A DNA stretch of 62,294 bases from the NCBI RefSeq assembly GCF_029504395.1, contig NZ_JAQFIF010000018.1, forward strand, positions 1 through 62,294. The letters run 5' to 3'. A program made the translations under genes and the position numbers. Below the pieces are notes generated by a model, which was not told the DNA's origin, did not search any database, and saw only the letters and a program-made list of their open reading frames with translations. How positions within the stretch are numbered: the first letter of the stretch is position 1; the number at the start of each line of letters is the position of its first letter. Below are positions 16,597-24,971 of this stretch, piece after piece. This DNA comes from Arthrobacter sp. ES3-54 (GTDB lineage: Bacteria > Actinomycetota > Actinomycetes > Actinomycetales > Micrococcaceae).

Positions 16597-16613
16597 GCGA
16601 ACCTAGAGGACCC

Positions 16614-16660
16614 CGCGGGCCCGGTTACTCCCTCACGGGAGTGGTCGGGCCCGCGTTTTC
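16614..16660 (+). terminator. Rho-independent terminator after the amidase gene
   Basis: CGCGGGCCCG and CGGGCCCGCG form a long stem with an internal ACTCCC/GGGAGT helix, and a TTTTCGTTCTTT tract follows. Confidence 0.88.
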
Positions 16661-16903
16661 GTTCTTTCACGGCTTGCTTGCCCAGGAAGGCAACAACCTG
16701 CGGAAAATGATCGGCAAAGCCCAAGGCTACGAAGCATGGGCCGTTCCGCGTTGCCTCGCTGACCTCGGGGAATCTCCGAGCAGTAGCCCATCCCTTCCGC
16801 GGATGAACGTCCCGGCGCCAACCTTCGTCCCTGGATATCGGTCCATTTGGGAACGCGCGGTTAGTCCACACCGAAAGCGGTTAGGAACAACCCCGGTCCT
16901 CGT
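16661..16903. other. Intergenic stretch without a supported gene
   Basis: Nothing recognisable was found between the amidase terminator and the small membrane protein gene. Confidence 0.5.
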
Positions 16904-17317
16904 TCACGGCTGACCCACCGTAAAAGACGGACCGCTGGTGTTCAACGGTTTTGTGGATGAGGCCCATACGGAGGTCAGCGCAGCCGCCAGGGCCGGCACA
17001 TAGAACCAGCCAATTGTTGCGGAGGCAATGAGGGTGAAGATGGCGAGAGCGACGGTGGTCGCGACCGCTGTGTATTTCTGTGCCCTGCCCCTCATCAGGA
17101 GAGGTAACCCGGTCAGAGCGACGGGGATCAGCAACGGTACGAAGACGTAGGGCCCTACGATCTCAAGCAGGGTCGATGTGGTGACCTGCTCTGGCCCGTC
17201 GTTCGTCACTTGTACTCCGCTGTATACGGGAACCAGCAGTAGCACCAGGGCCGCTGCAATCGTGAGGGAGAAGGCAATGATCTGGCGAGCATTCTTCAGA
17301 TCCGAAGGTGGTCTCAT
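16904..17317 (-). CDS. Small hypothetical integral membrane protein
   Basis: A 137-residue protein with four probable membrane helices: about 12-34 (QIIAFSLTIAAALVLLLVPVY), 50-74 (EIVGPYVFVPLLIPVALTGLP), 82-101 and 103-118. A short extracytoplasmic loop (GVQVTNDGPEQVTTS) follows helix 1. No family is recognised. It stands alone between a terminator and a gene-poor stretch. Coding status is supported by its consistent hydrophobic pattern and G/C third positions. Confidence 0.7.
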   Translation of the reverse strand: MRPPSDLKNARQIIAFSLTIAAALVLLLVPVYSGVQVTNDGPEQVTTSTLLEIVGPYVFVPLLIPVALTGLPLLMRGRAQKYTAVATTVALAIFTLIASATIGWFYVPALAAALTSVWASSTKPLNTSGPSFTVGQP

Positions 17318-17652
17318 ATGACCCCAAACAGAGTGGTATCTATGCCAACGAAAGCACAGTTCCAGGGATTCGACCAGCCGACTTTGGCGTGCCCGGGGCC
17401 GAACCCTTAGCGGGACCAGAGTGCGTTTTCTCTTAGCGCCCTGCCGTAGTGCTCAGTGCCGTTCCTGGTCGCAGCAGACGCTCCATTGCATTTTCGTTCC
17501 CCAGTTCGAATACAGCCCAAGCGGCCGGAGTGCGTTCAGCATCGCACCGACTTCACGCTCTGTAAACGGAGATCAGTTCATTCGGCCAACCTATTGCGGA
17601 ACGCGAAGATCCGTGATCCGCTTAGCCTTCTGCCAACTCTTCGTCCTGCGAG
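17318..17652. other. Gene-poor intergenic stretch
   Basis: No convincing gene, hairpin or repeat. Its base composition is less GC-rich than the neighbouring genes. Confidence 0.5.
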
Positions 17653-17907
17653 TTAGGCCAGATCGGGCGAACTGCTCACGATGTAGTCCAATGCGGCGGG
17701 ACCGGACATGGCAAGAGTGTTGTCATCAGGCTTAATGCGGCGGCCTGCGAGGGCCGCCCAGAGGGCCTCGGCAGGCTCTGGCTGGCTCTGGTTTATCAGG
17801 CACCAGCTGGTGTACAGGCCGTACAGCTCTTCCTGGTCTAACCCGCCGTCGGTTTCCCGGTCATCGGTCAAGGCCTCTGCGAGGAACCGGTCAAAATGCG
17901 CGCTCAT
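17653..17907 (-). CDS. Hypothetical protein, 84 residues
   Basis: The start is placed at the second ATG (17907; GGGAA upstream), giving MSAHFDRFLAEALTDD; the ATG at 17919 would add four residues. It is a short acidic soluble protein with a middle part EELYGLYTSWCLINQSQPEPAEALWAAL that looks like a small helical domain. The pattern recalls short helical proteins seen in Arthrobacter genomes, but no function is known. Codon use is normal for the contig. Confidence 0.7.
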   Translation of the reverse strand: MSAHFDRFLAEALTDDRETDGGLDQEELYGLYTSWCLINQSQPEPAEALWAALAGRRIKPDDNTLAMSGPAALDYIVSSSPDLA

Positions 17908-18145
17908 ATCCGTTCCCATATCTCGTTCGCATCGCTAGGACGCTCCGCTGCCGACACTCTGCGGCCGGGTCACCGCCCGGCTGCCAACGTTGAATTTATG
18001 TCAGGAAGACAACTCTGTCCAGTTCAACTCCACCGACGCCTCAGCGGCTGGTCGACAGACTATAGCGGGAGAGCGCTCGGAAGGTGTCTCGGTGCGAGGC
18101 AGGCCCGTGGTACCAGGTGCCCGACGCTGGCAGGAGGTATTGCCG

Positions 18146-18169
18146 ATGGCTGGAATACTGGGGAAATGA
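18146..18169 (+). other. Seven-codon upstream ORF overlapping the GNAT start
   Basis: AGGAGG eight bases upstream drives ATG-GCT-GGA-ATA-CTG-GGG-AAA-TGA (MAGILGK). The stop codon overlaps the ATG of the acetyltransferase gene as ATGA. The acetyltransferase itself has only GGGG three bases before its start, so its translation is probably coupled to this mini-ORF. Confidence 0.55.
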
Positions 18170-18654
18170 CTCTCGCTGAATTGAATTTGCCTGGCGGCCC
18201 ATTCACCATAAGGCAGGCTGACGCATCTGATGTGGGGCCGATCGTTGCGCTTCTGGCGGCCGACCAGCTCAGAGCCTCTGTCGAGTCGATTGCGTTCGAG
18301 GACCGGCATCCCTACGAACTTGCCTTCCAGGCGATCGACGCCGATCCTGCCCAGCTACTTGTCGCCGTCGTCACCACCGAAAATGAGGTGGTTGCGACCA
18401 TGCAACTGACATTTATTCCCGGACTCGCCCGAGCCGGGGCCACACGAATGCAGATTGAAGCGGTCCGCGTCCGTTCGAGTCTTCGCAGCAACGGCCTTGG
18501 AGGGGCGATGATCACATGGGCGATCGCCGAAGGGCGCCGACGAGGCGCAAAACTGGTCCAGCTCACGTCTGACGGGTCCAGGGTTGCGGCGCACCGGTTT
18601 TATGAGCGTCTTGGCTTCGAACCCTCGCACGTGGGCTTCAAACTCTCGCTCTGA
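18166..18654 (+). CDS. GNAT family N-acetyltransferase
   Basis: A 162-residue GCN5-related acetyltransferase. The start at 18166 gives the family-typical N-terminus (FTIRQADASDVGPIVALLAAD) and fits the overlapping mini-ORF. The acetyl-CoA-binding strand and loop are IEAVRVRSSLRSNGLGGAMI, close to the Q/R-x-x-G-x-G/A motif, and the C-terminal HRFYERLGFEPSHVGFKLSL is the conserved end of the fold. The acceptor substrate is not predictable. The gene is isolated between two convergent or unrelated genes. Confidence 0.88.
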   Translation: MTLAELNLPGGPFTIRQADASDVGPIVALLAADQLRASVESIAFEDRHPYELAFQAIDADPAQLLVAVVTTENEVVATMQLTFIPGLARAGATRMQIEAVRVRSSLRSNGLGGAMITWAIAEGRRRGAKLVQLTSDGSRVAAHRFYERLGFEPSHVGFKLSL

Positions 18655-18845
18655 GGGGTTAACGCCGTTCTTCGGCTCCGAAAACGGGGCGGCCCTTTCT
18701 AAGTGAGGGCCCGCAGCTATGACACGAGAGAATGCTCCTCGTCCGACGAGGACCGGCAGGTCAATCCTCACCCGGTGCCAAATACCCATGGCGCCCTCCC
18801 CCCGCCGGGCTAGGCATCCTCAGGTGCAGCGGAGGCCATCACGCC

Positions 18846-19238
18846 CTATTGGCCGGCGGGTTGGAACAACTCGACTACGTTGCCGGACGGATCTTCCAGC
18901 AGGATCTGCTGTCCACCGGGACCTTTGACTATGTCGTTTCGGAACGTGAGGCCCGCCTCGCGCAGTCGGTTCACTTCCGCCGCGATATCGCTCACGATGA
19001 GGTGGATGCGGTTCCATCCGCCCGGTGCGGGCACCGTGCCGTCCGGCATGGGCCGCCCTGCCGAGCTGCTCGGCCCGCTGAGGAGGAGCCTCAGCCGGCC
19101 GCGGGTGACGTCGGCGAACGCCGGTGCGGCGCTCATCCTGAGCGTGAATCCGAGGTGCTTTGTATAGAAGTCGATCGCCGCATCCACGTCGGCCACCATG
19201 TACCGGACGCTGACCAGCTCCGACAGATCGTTGGGCAT
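18846..19238 (-). CDS. VOC family protein (glyoxalase/bleomycin-resistance fold)
   Basis: A 130-residue vicinal-oxygen-chelate protein. The ATG at 19238 has GAGGAG upstream and is two bases past the stop of the ArsR-ArsC fusion gene, so they form an operon. The two beta-alpha-beta-beta-beta modules are visible, with metal-ligand-like positions around NRIHLIVSDI and IVKGPGGQQILLEDPSGNVVELFQP. It lacks the vicinal cysteine pair of the ArsI C-As lyase, so organoarsenic cleavage is not supported. VOC genes following this type of arsenate-reductase fusion are common in Actinobacteria; substrate unknown. Confidence 0.88.
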   Translation of the reverse strand: MPNDLSELVSVRYMVADVDAAIDFYTKHLGFTLRMSAAPAFADVTRGRLRLLLSGPSSSAGRPMPDGTVPAPGGWNRIHLIVSDIAAEVNRLREAGLTFRNDIVKGPGGQQILLEDPSGNVVELFQPAGQ

Positions 19239-19240
19239 TT

Positions 19241-20056
19241 CTAGCTCCTCTCCGAACTCTCTTGGGAGTACTCGATTGCGTAAAGCAGGAACTGGATCCG
19301 CGTGTTCAGTTCCTCTGCTGTGCGAACAAACGCCGGATAACTGTCCTGATTGGCTGCCTCGGCCGCCGGATCGGGGATGCTCCAATGCACCATCGCCGGT
19401 GCCCCCGGGAATTCCGGGCACACTTCCCGTACGCGGTCACAAAGGCTGATCACATAGTCGAACCGCTGCTCGGCGAACTCGCTCAGATGCTTGGAGCGGG
19501 CGCCGCTGATGTCCAGGCCGCGCTCACGCATCACGCGCGCGGCGTTGGGGTGCAGGTCTTTGGGGTGGCTGCCGGCGCTGGCGGCTTCGACCCGGGAACC
19601 GCCCAGGTAGCCCAAAATCGCCTCGGCCATCTGGGACCGGGCGCTGTTGCCCGTGCACAGGAGCAGCACCCGTACGGGGGACTGCGCTGGTGACTGGCCC
19701 GGCAGCCCGCCACCCTCGGCCGGCTGCGTCAGCCCAGCAGGGACCAGCCGCAGGCCGGCGTGCAGCGCCGCGCCGGATGCGGCCAGCCGTTCGCGATAGA
19801 CCGCCAGGTTGAGGCTGCAGTACGTGTCACGTCCGTCAGCCGAGCTGCGCCGCATGGACACCAGCCCGGCGGCGCGCAGCTGGCCCAGATGGTAGGAGGT
19901 CAGGCTCTGCCTCTGCCCCACCAGCGCGGTTAGCTCGCGCACCTGCCGGTCGCTGCGTGCCAGCTCGGCCAGCAGGTGCCACCGCGCGGGGTGTCCAGCC
20001 AGGCGGAGGAAGCCCGAGGCCGCCGCCTGAGCTTCTGTGACTGTGGTGTGGCTCAC
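19241..20056 (-). CDS. ArsR-type winged helix fused to arsenate reductase (low-molecular-weight phosphatase fold)
   Basis: A 271-residue two-domain protein. Residues 15-95 are an ArsR-like winged helix (LAGHPARWHLLAELA, SYHLGQLRAAGLVSMRR) and residues 127-265 a low-molecular-weight PTP/ArsC domain. The active-site loop is Cys134-TGNSA-Arg140 (C-x5-R), and Cys206 and Cys213 are spaced as the redox pair of thioredoxin-linked ArsC (Cys82/Cys89 in the staphylococcal enzyme). This points to arsenate reduction rather than tyrosine phosphatase activity. The fusion may sense and detoxify in one polypeptide. The GTG start lies six bases after the -10 box, so the mRNA is probably leaderless. Confidence 0.9.
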   Translation of the reverse strand: MSHTTVTEAQAAASGFLRLAGHPARWHLLAELARSDRQVRELTALVGQRQSLTSYHLGQLRAAGLVSMRRSSADGRDTYCSLNLAVYRERLAASGAALHAGLRLVPAGLTQPAEGGGLPGQSPAQSPVRVLLLCTGNSARSQMAEAILGYLGGSRVEAASAGSHPKDLHPNAARVMRERGLDISGARSKHLSEFAEQRFDYVISLCDRVREVCPEFPGAPAMVHWSIPDPAAEAANQDSYPAFVRTAEELNTRIQFLLYAIEYSQESSERS

Positions 20057-20062
20057 ATGAGA

Positions 20063-20090
20063 ATTATATCAATTTGGATAGATCGATCAA
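20063..20090 (-). promoter_or_regulatory. Leaderless promoter of the arsR-arsC fusion gene
   Basis: On the minus strand TTGATC (20085-20090), a 16-base spacer and TATAAT (20063-20068) precede the GTG by only six bases. Repeated ATCAA/TTGAT half-sites overlap the promoter and are a plausible ArsR autoregulatory operator. Confidence 0.75.
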
Positions 20091-20141
20091 AGAGGTTTGA
20101 TTGATCCGATGGGACCGTGGAGCTGCCTCGCCGCCCCTGCG

Positions 20142-21401
20142 CTAGGACCGGGAGTCGCCTGGGCCGGACTCCAGCAGCCCGCCGCCGGCCCAGCGCCTGA
20201 GCGCGAGCTTCTCGGCGTCGTCGAACTCCATGAGGGCAAGCCGGCACAGCTCTTCCACATTTCTGGTCCACGCGACGGCGAGGTCCCTGGCTGCCATCTC
20301 CGCGGAGAGGGACCCGCCGGCGTACACCACGCCCTGGATCACGAAGTTGACGGCCGAGCGGGACACCGGCTGCCCGGCCGCAACACAGTCGTCCCGGACG
20401 GATCGTGCCAGCTCGCCGCGGTTGCCCAGATGCTCGCGGAGCTTCGCCTCGAGCGAGAGGAACACCTGCCGGAACTGTTCGGAGGACAGTGCCGGGACGT
20501 CCGTGACCCGGGTGACCTGCTCCTCGATGGCCGGCCGGTCCTCGGATGCCAGCGAGGACAGCTCCGGCGAAAACCGTTTCGCGTCCCACACCCAGCCAGG
20601 CGACGGCGTGGACGAGTATTGGACGCCCTGGCCGATCTGGGCGATCCAGGCCCCGAACTTGCCGTGGCCGCCCCAATCGGTCTTCAGCGAGGGGTCCGCG
20701 GTCAGGGCCCGGTGCGCGGCAACCGCTCCGGTCACCGGGCCCGGCGCGGCCTGCACCAGGGCCCGGACCTCGTCGGCGGCGGTCGTCGCGGAGCCGGGAA
20801 CGCCTGGTGCGGTGCGGAGCGGGGCGCCAAGTCTGGCGGTCGGCACCATGCGCGGGACGCCGGCCGAGGTCCCGTTGAGGATCGCCACGAAGTCGTGGGA
20901 CTCCACCACGCTGTCGGCCATCTCCCGGTACGCAAATGCCACGGCGCCGGCCGCGATCACCGTGGTCATGCGGTCAGCCGCCCGGAACCGCTGGACCAGC
21001 GACGTGAAGTCCGCGTCCGCCGACGCGACGTAGAATTCCTCGATATGTGCCGTGCCGGACAGGGCATCCATCGCGTCTAGGACCAGGTTGATGTCGGTGC
21101 TGGACTTGCCCCGCTGGGTGAGGGAAGGGCAGTCAATCACGCGGAAGCCCGCGCGCGTCCAGTAGGGCCTGTACTTGGAGTAGATCACCGGGTTGAGGTA
21201 GCAGTTGCGGATCAGGAAGCGCCGGGATTCCTCGCCCGCGCCGCCGGCGGCCAGCGCTTCCGTCCAATGCTTGGGATCCTCGGCGAACCTCTTGGCGGCC
21301 GCCGGGTCCAAGGCCATCAAGCCTGTATAGACGTTGTCGAAGTCGACGAACATCGCGGCGCGGATGCCAGGCCGCCTGGACTGGGGGAGAGGATCACTCA
21401 T
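20142..21401 (-). CDS. NYN domain-containing protein (PIN-like RNase) with LOTUS/OST-HTH-like tail
   Basis: A 419-residue protein. The N-terminal NYN domain (residues 14-190) carries the acidic residues of the PIN-like nuclease fold: MFVDFDNVYTG near residue 20, DINLVLDAMDAL around 97, and VASADADFTSLVQRFRAADR around 121. Residues about 230-300 (VRALVQAAPGPVTGA and DWGGHGKFGAWIAQIG) resemble an OST-HTH/LOTUS RNA-binding module. Combination of the two suggests RNA processing or degradation. It is transcribed alone, away from the arsR-arsC promoter. Confidence 0.85.
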   Translation of the reverse strand: MSDPLPQSRRPGIRAAMFVDFDNVYTGLMALDPAAAKRFAEDPKHWTEALAAGGAGEESRRFLIRNCYLNPVIYSKYRPYWTRAGFRVIDCPSLTQRGKSSTDINLVLDAMDALSGTAHIEEFYVASADADFTSLVQRFRAADRMTTVIAAGAVAFAYREMADSVVESHDFVAILNGTSAGVPRMVPTARLGAPLRTAPGVPGSATTAADEVRALVQAAPGPVTGAVAAHRALTADPSLKTDWGGHGKFGAWIAQIGQGVQYSSTPSPGWVWDAKRFSPELSSLASEDRPAIEEQVTRVTDVPALSSEQFRQVFLSLEAKLREHLGNRGELARSVRDDCVAAGQPVSRSAVNFVIQGVVYAGGSLSAEMAARDLAVAWTRNVEELCRLALMEFDDAEKLALRRWAGGGLLESGPGDSRS

Positions 21402-21551
21402 CGGCTCAGTGTGCCAGCAAGAGTGGGGACGTACCAGATGTGACCTTTACCGTGGGGGCGTTTCGCTGCCTCAGCTGCGGACGTCTGCGCTCGCCCTAAG
21501 CGGAGCGGATGCCTCGGTAGCCGGTGACCGCCACCGGGGCTGTTAACCAGG

Positions 21552-21583
21552 GACGACGGCGGGAGGTGGCTCCCGCCGTCGTC
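21552..21583. terminator. Perfect 14-base hairpin between two leftward genes
   Basis: GACGACGGCGGGAG (21552-21565) and its complement (21570-21583) enclose GTGG. It lies just past the stop of the 67-residue gene. The same stem sequence recurs at 43718-43752. Confidence 0.75.
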
Positions 21584-21593
21584 GTTGTGCTTG

Positions 21594-21797
21594 CTAGGCG
21601 GAAACTGCCTCAAGGTTTGCTGCCCCGTGGTTGAGGCTGAGCGTGAAGGTGTTCGGGCCGCTGGCGTGGACCGCGATGTTGCTCTTGGCGGTGTTGTGGC
21701 GCTCGGAGTGCTCGTGGATCAGGGCGTCCAGCTCGTGGTGCATGGTGGAGCGGTCCCAGAGCTTGTGGGTTACAGAGTTGGCAGTTTCAAACGTCAT
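21594..21797 (-). CDS. Small hypothetical protein, 67 residues
   Basis: MTFETANSVTHKLWDRS opens a short soluble protein rich in His (HHELDALIHEHSERHN) with a predicted helix followed by two strands (SNIAVHASGPNTFTLSLNHG). GGAAG precedes the ATG and a strong hairpin follows the stop, so it looks like a complete transcription unit. No family is recognised. Confidence 0.65.
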   Translation of the reverse strand: MTFETANSVTHKLWDRSTMHHELDALIHEHSERHNTAKSNIAVHASGPNTFTLSLNHGAANLEAVSA

Positions 21798-22158
21798 TGT
21801 TCAGTGCTTCCATTCATGAATCCGGAGGTCCGGCTGCCGCACCGATGCGGAGCCGCCGTGGGCCAAACCAGGAACGCCTGAGACCTTGGGCAGCTCATTG
21901 AGCTCACCGGTTTGGCCTCATTGCGTCCACCAGGATGGGTGCCCTAAGTTCACTGCGGACGCGTAGCGTCGGAGGGAACGTCAGGGCTGCGTCGGCGGGA
22001 AACCTCGTTCCCGCCCTGCCTTTCCATAGTGCACAGCGCCTTGCGGGCGGCTCAAGCCAGATGGCGAAAATTGCGCGTGAGACTCATCACAGTCGCGCGG
22101 CGTGACGCGCGAACGGCGACGCCGACGCCCGAGTGCAGCGCGGACGGTCCAGTGCGGC
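21798..22158. other. Intergenic region upstream of the small His-rich gene
   Basis: No supported gene. A small hairpin (GGCGGGAA/TTCCCGCC, 21993-22015) lies in the middle and may terminate the antiporter transcript read from the right. Confidence 0.5.
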
Positions 22159-23454
22159 CTAATGACGGGCCCGCTTCGGCCGAAAGCGCGGCATGAGCGT
22201 GTGCATGCGGCTCAGGCCCCGGGCGGGAGGGGGAGTGACCGGCACAGGCCCGCCGGGCTCCGGTCCCGCTGCGGCAGCGGCCCGTCCGTAGCGGGCGGCC
22301 AACGGTGCGGCGCTGAAGCCGTGGGCCAGGACGCTGAGCAGTACGGTGGCGGCGATGACGGCCACAGCCTGATCGGACACTGGTCCAAGGGCTTCCAGCG
22401 CCAGCAGCGCGAACACGAGGGAAGCCAGGCCACGTGGACCGAACCACCCCACGAAGAGGATGGTGGCCCGGTCGAGGCCGGCACCAATCGAGGCCAGCGC
22501 TACCGGCAGCATACGTACCACCGTGAGGCTGAGCACGGCATACGCGATGGTCAGTGGGAGGGACTGCGCCAGCATGATCGGCACGGTGATGGCTCCGAAG
22601 GCCAGCCACACGAGCAGTGACACCAGGCCACTCATCTGCTCGACGAAGGCCAGTTCGGCCGGCGCCCGTTCCCCGGCGCAGGTGCCGAACGCCAGCCCCG
22701 CGCAGAACGCGGCGACGAATCCGTTGCCGCCCACGGCGAGAGCGGAGCTGTAGGCGAGCAGGCTCAGGGCAAGCACTCCGATGCCGGCGAAGTCCTCGGT
22801 TGCGGTCCCGCGCCGGCGGGCCAGCTGCAGCAGCCAGCCGCCCGCGGCGCCGGCCGCTGCGCCGACGCCGGCGCCAATGAGCAGCTCGACGGCCGCGCTG
22901 CCGGGACCGGGGGCGCTCTCCAGGCCTGCTGCGGCAGCCGCGCCGGCGATCGCCAACATGACGACGGGGGTTGCGATGCCGTCGTTGAGGCCGCTCTCTA
23001 CGGTGATCAGCTGGCGGATCCGCGAAGGCACTGCCGGATTCGTCACCACAGGTATTCCGAGTGCGGCGTCGGTAGGGGCCAGCGCAGCGCCGACCAGGAG
23101 GGCCAGCCACAGTCCGAACTGGGGAAAGAACCAGGCGGCCAGGACCCACCCGAACACAATCGTCAGAGGCAGGCCGACTCCCAGGAGCCGCACATAGCGG
23201 CCCACGTCCCGGCGCAGCTGCTGGAGGGGCAGGCGGGCGGCGTCGGAGAAGAGCACCCACACCAGGGTGACCTCGACAACCGGGGTGACACTCGCCGGGG
23301 GAGACGATCCGTCGACCAGCCCGAACCAGGCCAGAGCCGCGCCGAGGGCGGTGAACACTATAGGAGCGGTCAGGTCCGCTTGCTCCAGCCGCACCGAAAC
23401 CAGCGCCCACGCGAACAGGGCGGCGGTGACAAAGACGACGACCGTCAGTTCCAT
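22159..23454 (-). CDS. Cation:proton antiporter (CPA1/NhaP-like)
   Basis: A 431-residue membrane protein with about 12-13 helices and no large soluble domain. The conserved CPA1 regions are visible: LVGAALAPTDAALGIPVV around residue 125 and ITVESGLNDGIATPVVMLAIA around 155, the latter containing the essential Glu-x-x-Asn-Asp motif. Further on are ALSLLAYSSALAVGGNGFVAAFCAGLAFG and WFGPRGLASLVFALLALE. It would exchange Na+ or K+ for protons. RBS is weak. The upstream region carries striking repeats (23561-23610). Confidence 0.9.
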   Translation of the reverse strand: MELTVVVFVTAALFAWALVSVRLEQADLTAPIVFTALGAALAWFGLVDGSSPPASVTPVVEVTLVWVLFSDAARLPLQQLRRDVGRYVRLLGVGLPLTIVFGWVLAAWFFPQFGLWLALLVGAALAPTDAALGIPVVTNPAVPSRIRQLITVESGLNDGIATPVVMLAIAGAAAAAGLESAPGPGSAAVELLIGAGVGAAAGAAGGWLLQLARRRGTATEDFAGIGVLALSLLAYSSALAVGGNGFVAAFCAGLAFGTCAGERAPAELAFVEQMSGLVSLLVWLAFGAITVPIMLAQSLPLTIAYAVLSLTVVRMLPVALASIGAGLDRATILFVGWFGPRGLASLVFALLALEALGPVSDQAVAVIAATVLLSVLAHGFSAAPLAARYGRAAAAAGPEPGGPVPVTPPPARGLSRMHTLMPRFRPKRARH

Positions 23455-23560
23455 GACGGATCTGTGCTCGCTACCATGGGCCCCCCATGAGGGTTGCCCG
23501 ATTCCAGCAGCCGGATCGGTCCGCCCACAGGGACCACGCTCCCTCCGCCATATTGCACTT

Positions 23561-23610
23561 ACGTTCCGTGCACTAACGTTCCGTGCACTTCAGTGAATGA
23601 GTTCACTGAA
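23561..23610. promoter_or_regulatory. Direct and inverted repeats upstream of the antiporter gene
   Basis: ACGTTCCGTGCACT occurs twice (23561-23574, 23576-23589), followed immediately by a palindrome TTCAGTGAA-TGAG-TTCACTGAA (23589-23610). This resembles a cooperative operator array, possibly for a TetR-type regulator; no such regulator gene is adjacent. Confidence 0.6.
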
Positions 23611-23700
23611 CCCCTCGGCCCGGCACCGCGCCAGAGAATTAAGCCCTGTTCTGTGACCGAGGGCGGCTCGCAGCGTCATCCGGGAACGGCAGCGGGCGGA

Positions 23701-24783
23701 TCAGGTGTCTTCGCTGACCGCGCGCGGGGCCGCGACCGAGCCGCGGCGGATCAGCTCGGCCGTGAATACCGGTGTGGCCGCAGGGGCCTTCCGGCCTTCG
23801 ATCTGCCGGATCAGGGCCGACGCGGCCGCGACGCCCATGTCGTACACGGGCTGCGCGATGACCGTAAGCGGGGGAGTGGTCAGGCGCGTCCAGGCGAAGT
23901 CGTCATACATGAGGAAGGAAACATCATCAGGAATCGAGAGGCCAAGCTCGTGGATCGCTTCGACCACGCTGAGACCGATTAACCCGTCGGAGGCGATGAT
24001 CGCGGTCGCCGGGTCCGGGCGCTGCACCAGCTCTCGGGTGATCTTCTTGATTGACTCGTCGGCGCCGGCGTTGAGGCGGATCAGATCGACGGGCAGATCC
24101 AGCCCCGCCTCATCGAACGCGCGTTTCATGCCGTCGCGGCGGTCCGAAATCTGGGACGAGTCCAACTGCATGCCGTCGTGGTACGGCCCGGCTGTCTTGA
24201 GGGTGGAGACGAATGCGATCCTCCGGTGGCCGGTCTTGAGTAAATAGCTGGTGGATTCATGGGAGATGTCCTCCATGTCCACCGCCACGGTATCGACGTC
24301 GAGCCCTTGCGCCTTGCGGTCCAGAAGGACCAGTGGACGGCCGGATTCGTGAACGCGTCGTAAATGTTGCGTTTCCACGGAGGACGCCGGCGCCACGATC
24401 AGGCCGTCAACGCGCTTGTCGAGGAGCACCCTGACGGCGTCGATTTCAGCCTCGGTGTCCTCGTCCGTGTTGATAAGGATGACGTTGAAGCCACTGCGCT
24501 TGGCGGTGTCCGTAATGCCCCGTGTGGCCAGGCCGAAATGGGGGTTTTCGATGTCACCGACCACCACCCCGATGGTGTGCGATTTCCCCGTGTTCATGCT
24601 GCGGGCGAGCTCGTTGGGCCGGTACTCCAGTTCTTCGGCGGCAGCCAGCACCCGCTCACGCACGTCGTCGCTCACGGCACCGTAGTTGCCCAGGGCGCGG
24701 GCGGCCTGGGCCTTGGAAACTTGGGCGGCTTTTGCGACGTCGGCGACAGTGACATCGCGGCGCCGGGAAGCATCACTATTCAT
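23701..24783 (-). CDS. LacI family transcriptional regulator
   Basis: A 360-residue repressor. The N-terminal helix-turn-helix (VTVADVAKAAQVSKAQAARALGNYG) and hinge (LEYRPNELARSMNTGKS) are typical of LacI proteins, although the usual V-S-x-x-T-V-S motif is altered to V-S-K-A-Q-A-A. The periplasmic-binding-protein-like ligand domain follows (HTIGVVVGDIENPHFG, VDGLIVAPASS, ATAIIASDGLIGLSVVEA). GAAAGG precedes the ATG. It is divergent from the ABC transporter cluster and likely regulates it. The ligand is unknown. Confidence 0.9.
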   Translation of the reverse strand: MNSDASRRRDVTVADVAKAAQVSKAQAARALGNYGAVSDDVRERVLAAAEELEYRPNELARSMNTGKSHTIGVVVGDIENPHFGLATRGITDTAKRSGFNVILINTDEDTEAEIDAVRVLLDKRVDGLIVAPASSVETQHLRRVHESGRPLVLLDRKAQGLDVDTVAVDMEDISHESTSYLLKTGHRRIAFVSTLKTAGPYHDGMQLDSSQISDRRDGMKRAFDEAGLDLPVDLIRLNAGADESIKKITRELVQRPDPATAIIASDGLIGLSVVEAIHELGLSIPDDVSFLMYDDFAWTRLTTPPLTVIAQPVYDMGVAAASALIRQIEGRKAPAATPVFTAELIRRGSVAAPRAVSEDT

Positions 24784-24848
24784 TACGGCCTTTCGTAGCG
24801 GACCCTTGACGCCTCATGTGGCTTCGATTACATTTCTAGCAATCGATG

Positions 24849-24887
24849 TGAGTCCGGTCTCAATCCTAGGCACTGAGACCGGACTCA
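24849..24887. promoter_or_regulatory. Perfect 14-base inverted repeat between LacI gene and ABC cluster
   Basis: TGAGTCCGGTCTCA and TGAGACCGGACTCA are separated by 11 bases. A smaller inverted repeat CGATT-N11-AATCG lies at 24825-24845. Either may be the LacI-family operator; the long one could also fold in the leader RNA. Confidence 0.55.
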
Positions 24888-24971
24888 GCAAGACACCCAT
24901 CGACAAAGTCCCGCATCAATGGGGCCCACTGCCCGCCTGCCCCGCCCCTCACTCCCACGATTGGAAACGCT

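Noticed and set aside
17480..17560. A tRNA-like T-loop (AGTTCGAATAC)
   Set aside because: The flanking bases do not pair as a T-stem and no anticodon or acceptor stem can be drawn.
18846..19238. ArsI-type organoarsenic lyase call for the VOC gene
   Set aside because: The vicinal cysteine pair needed for arsenic binding is absent.
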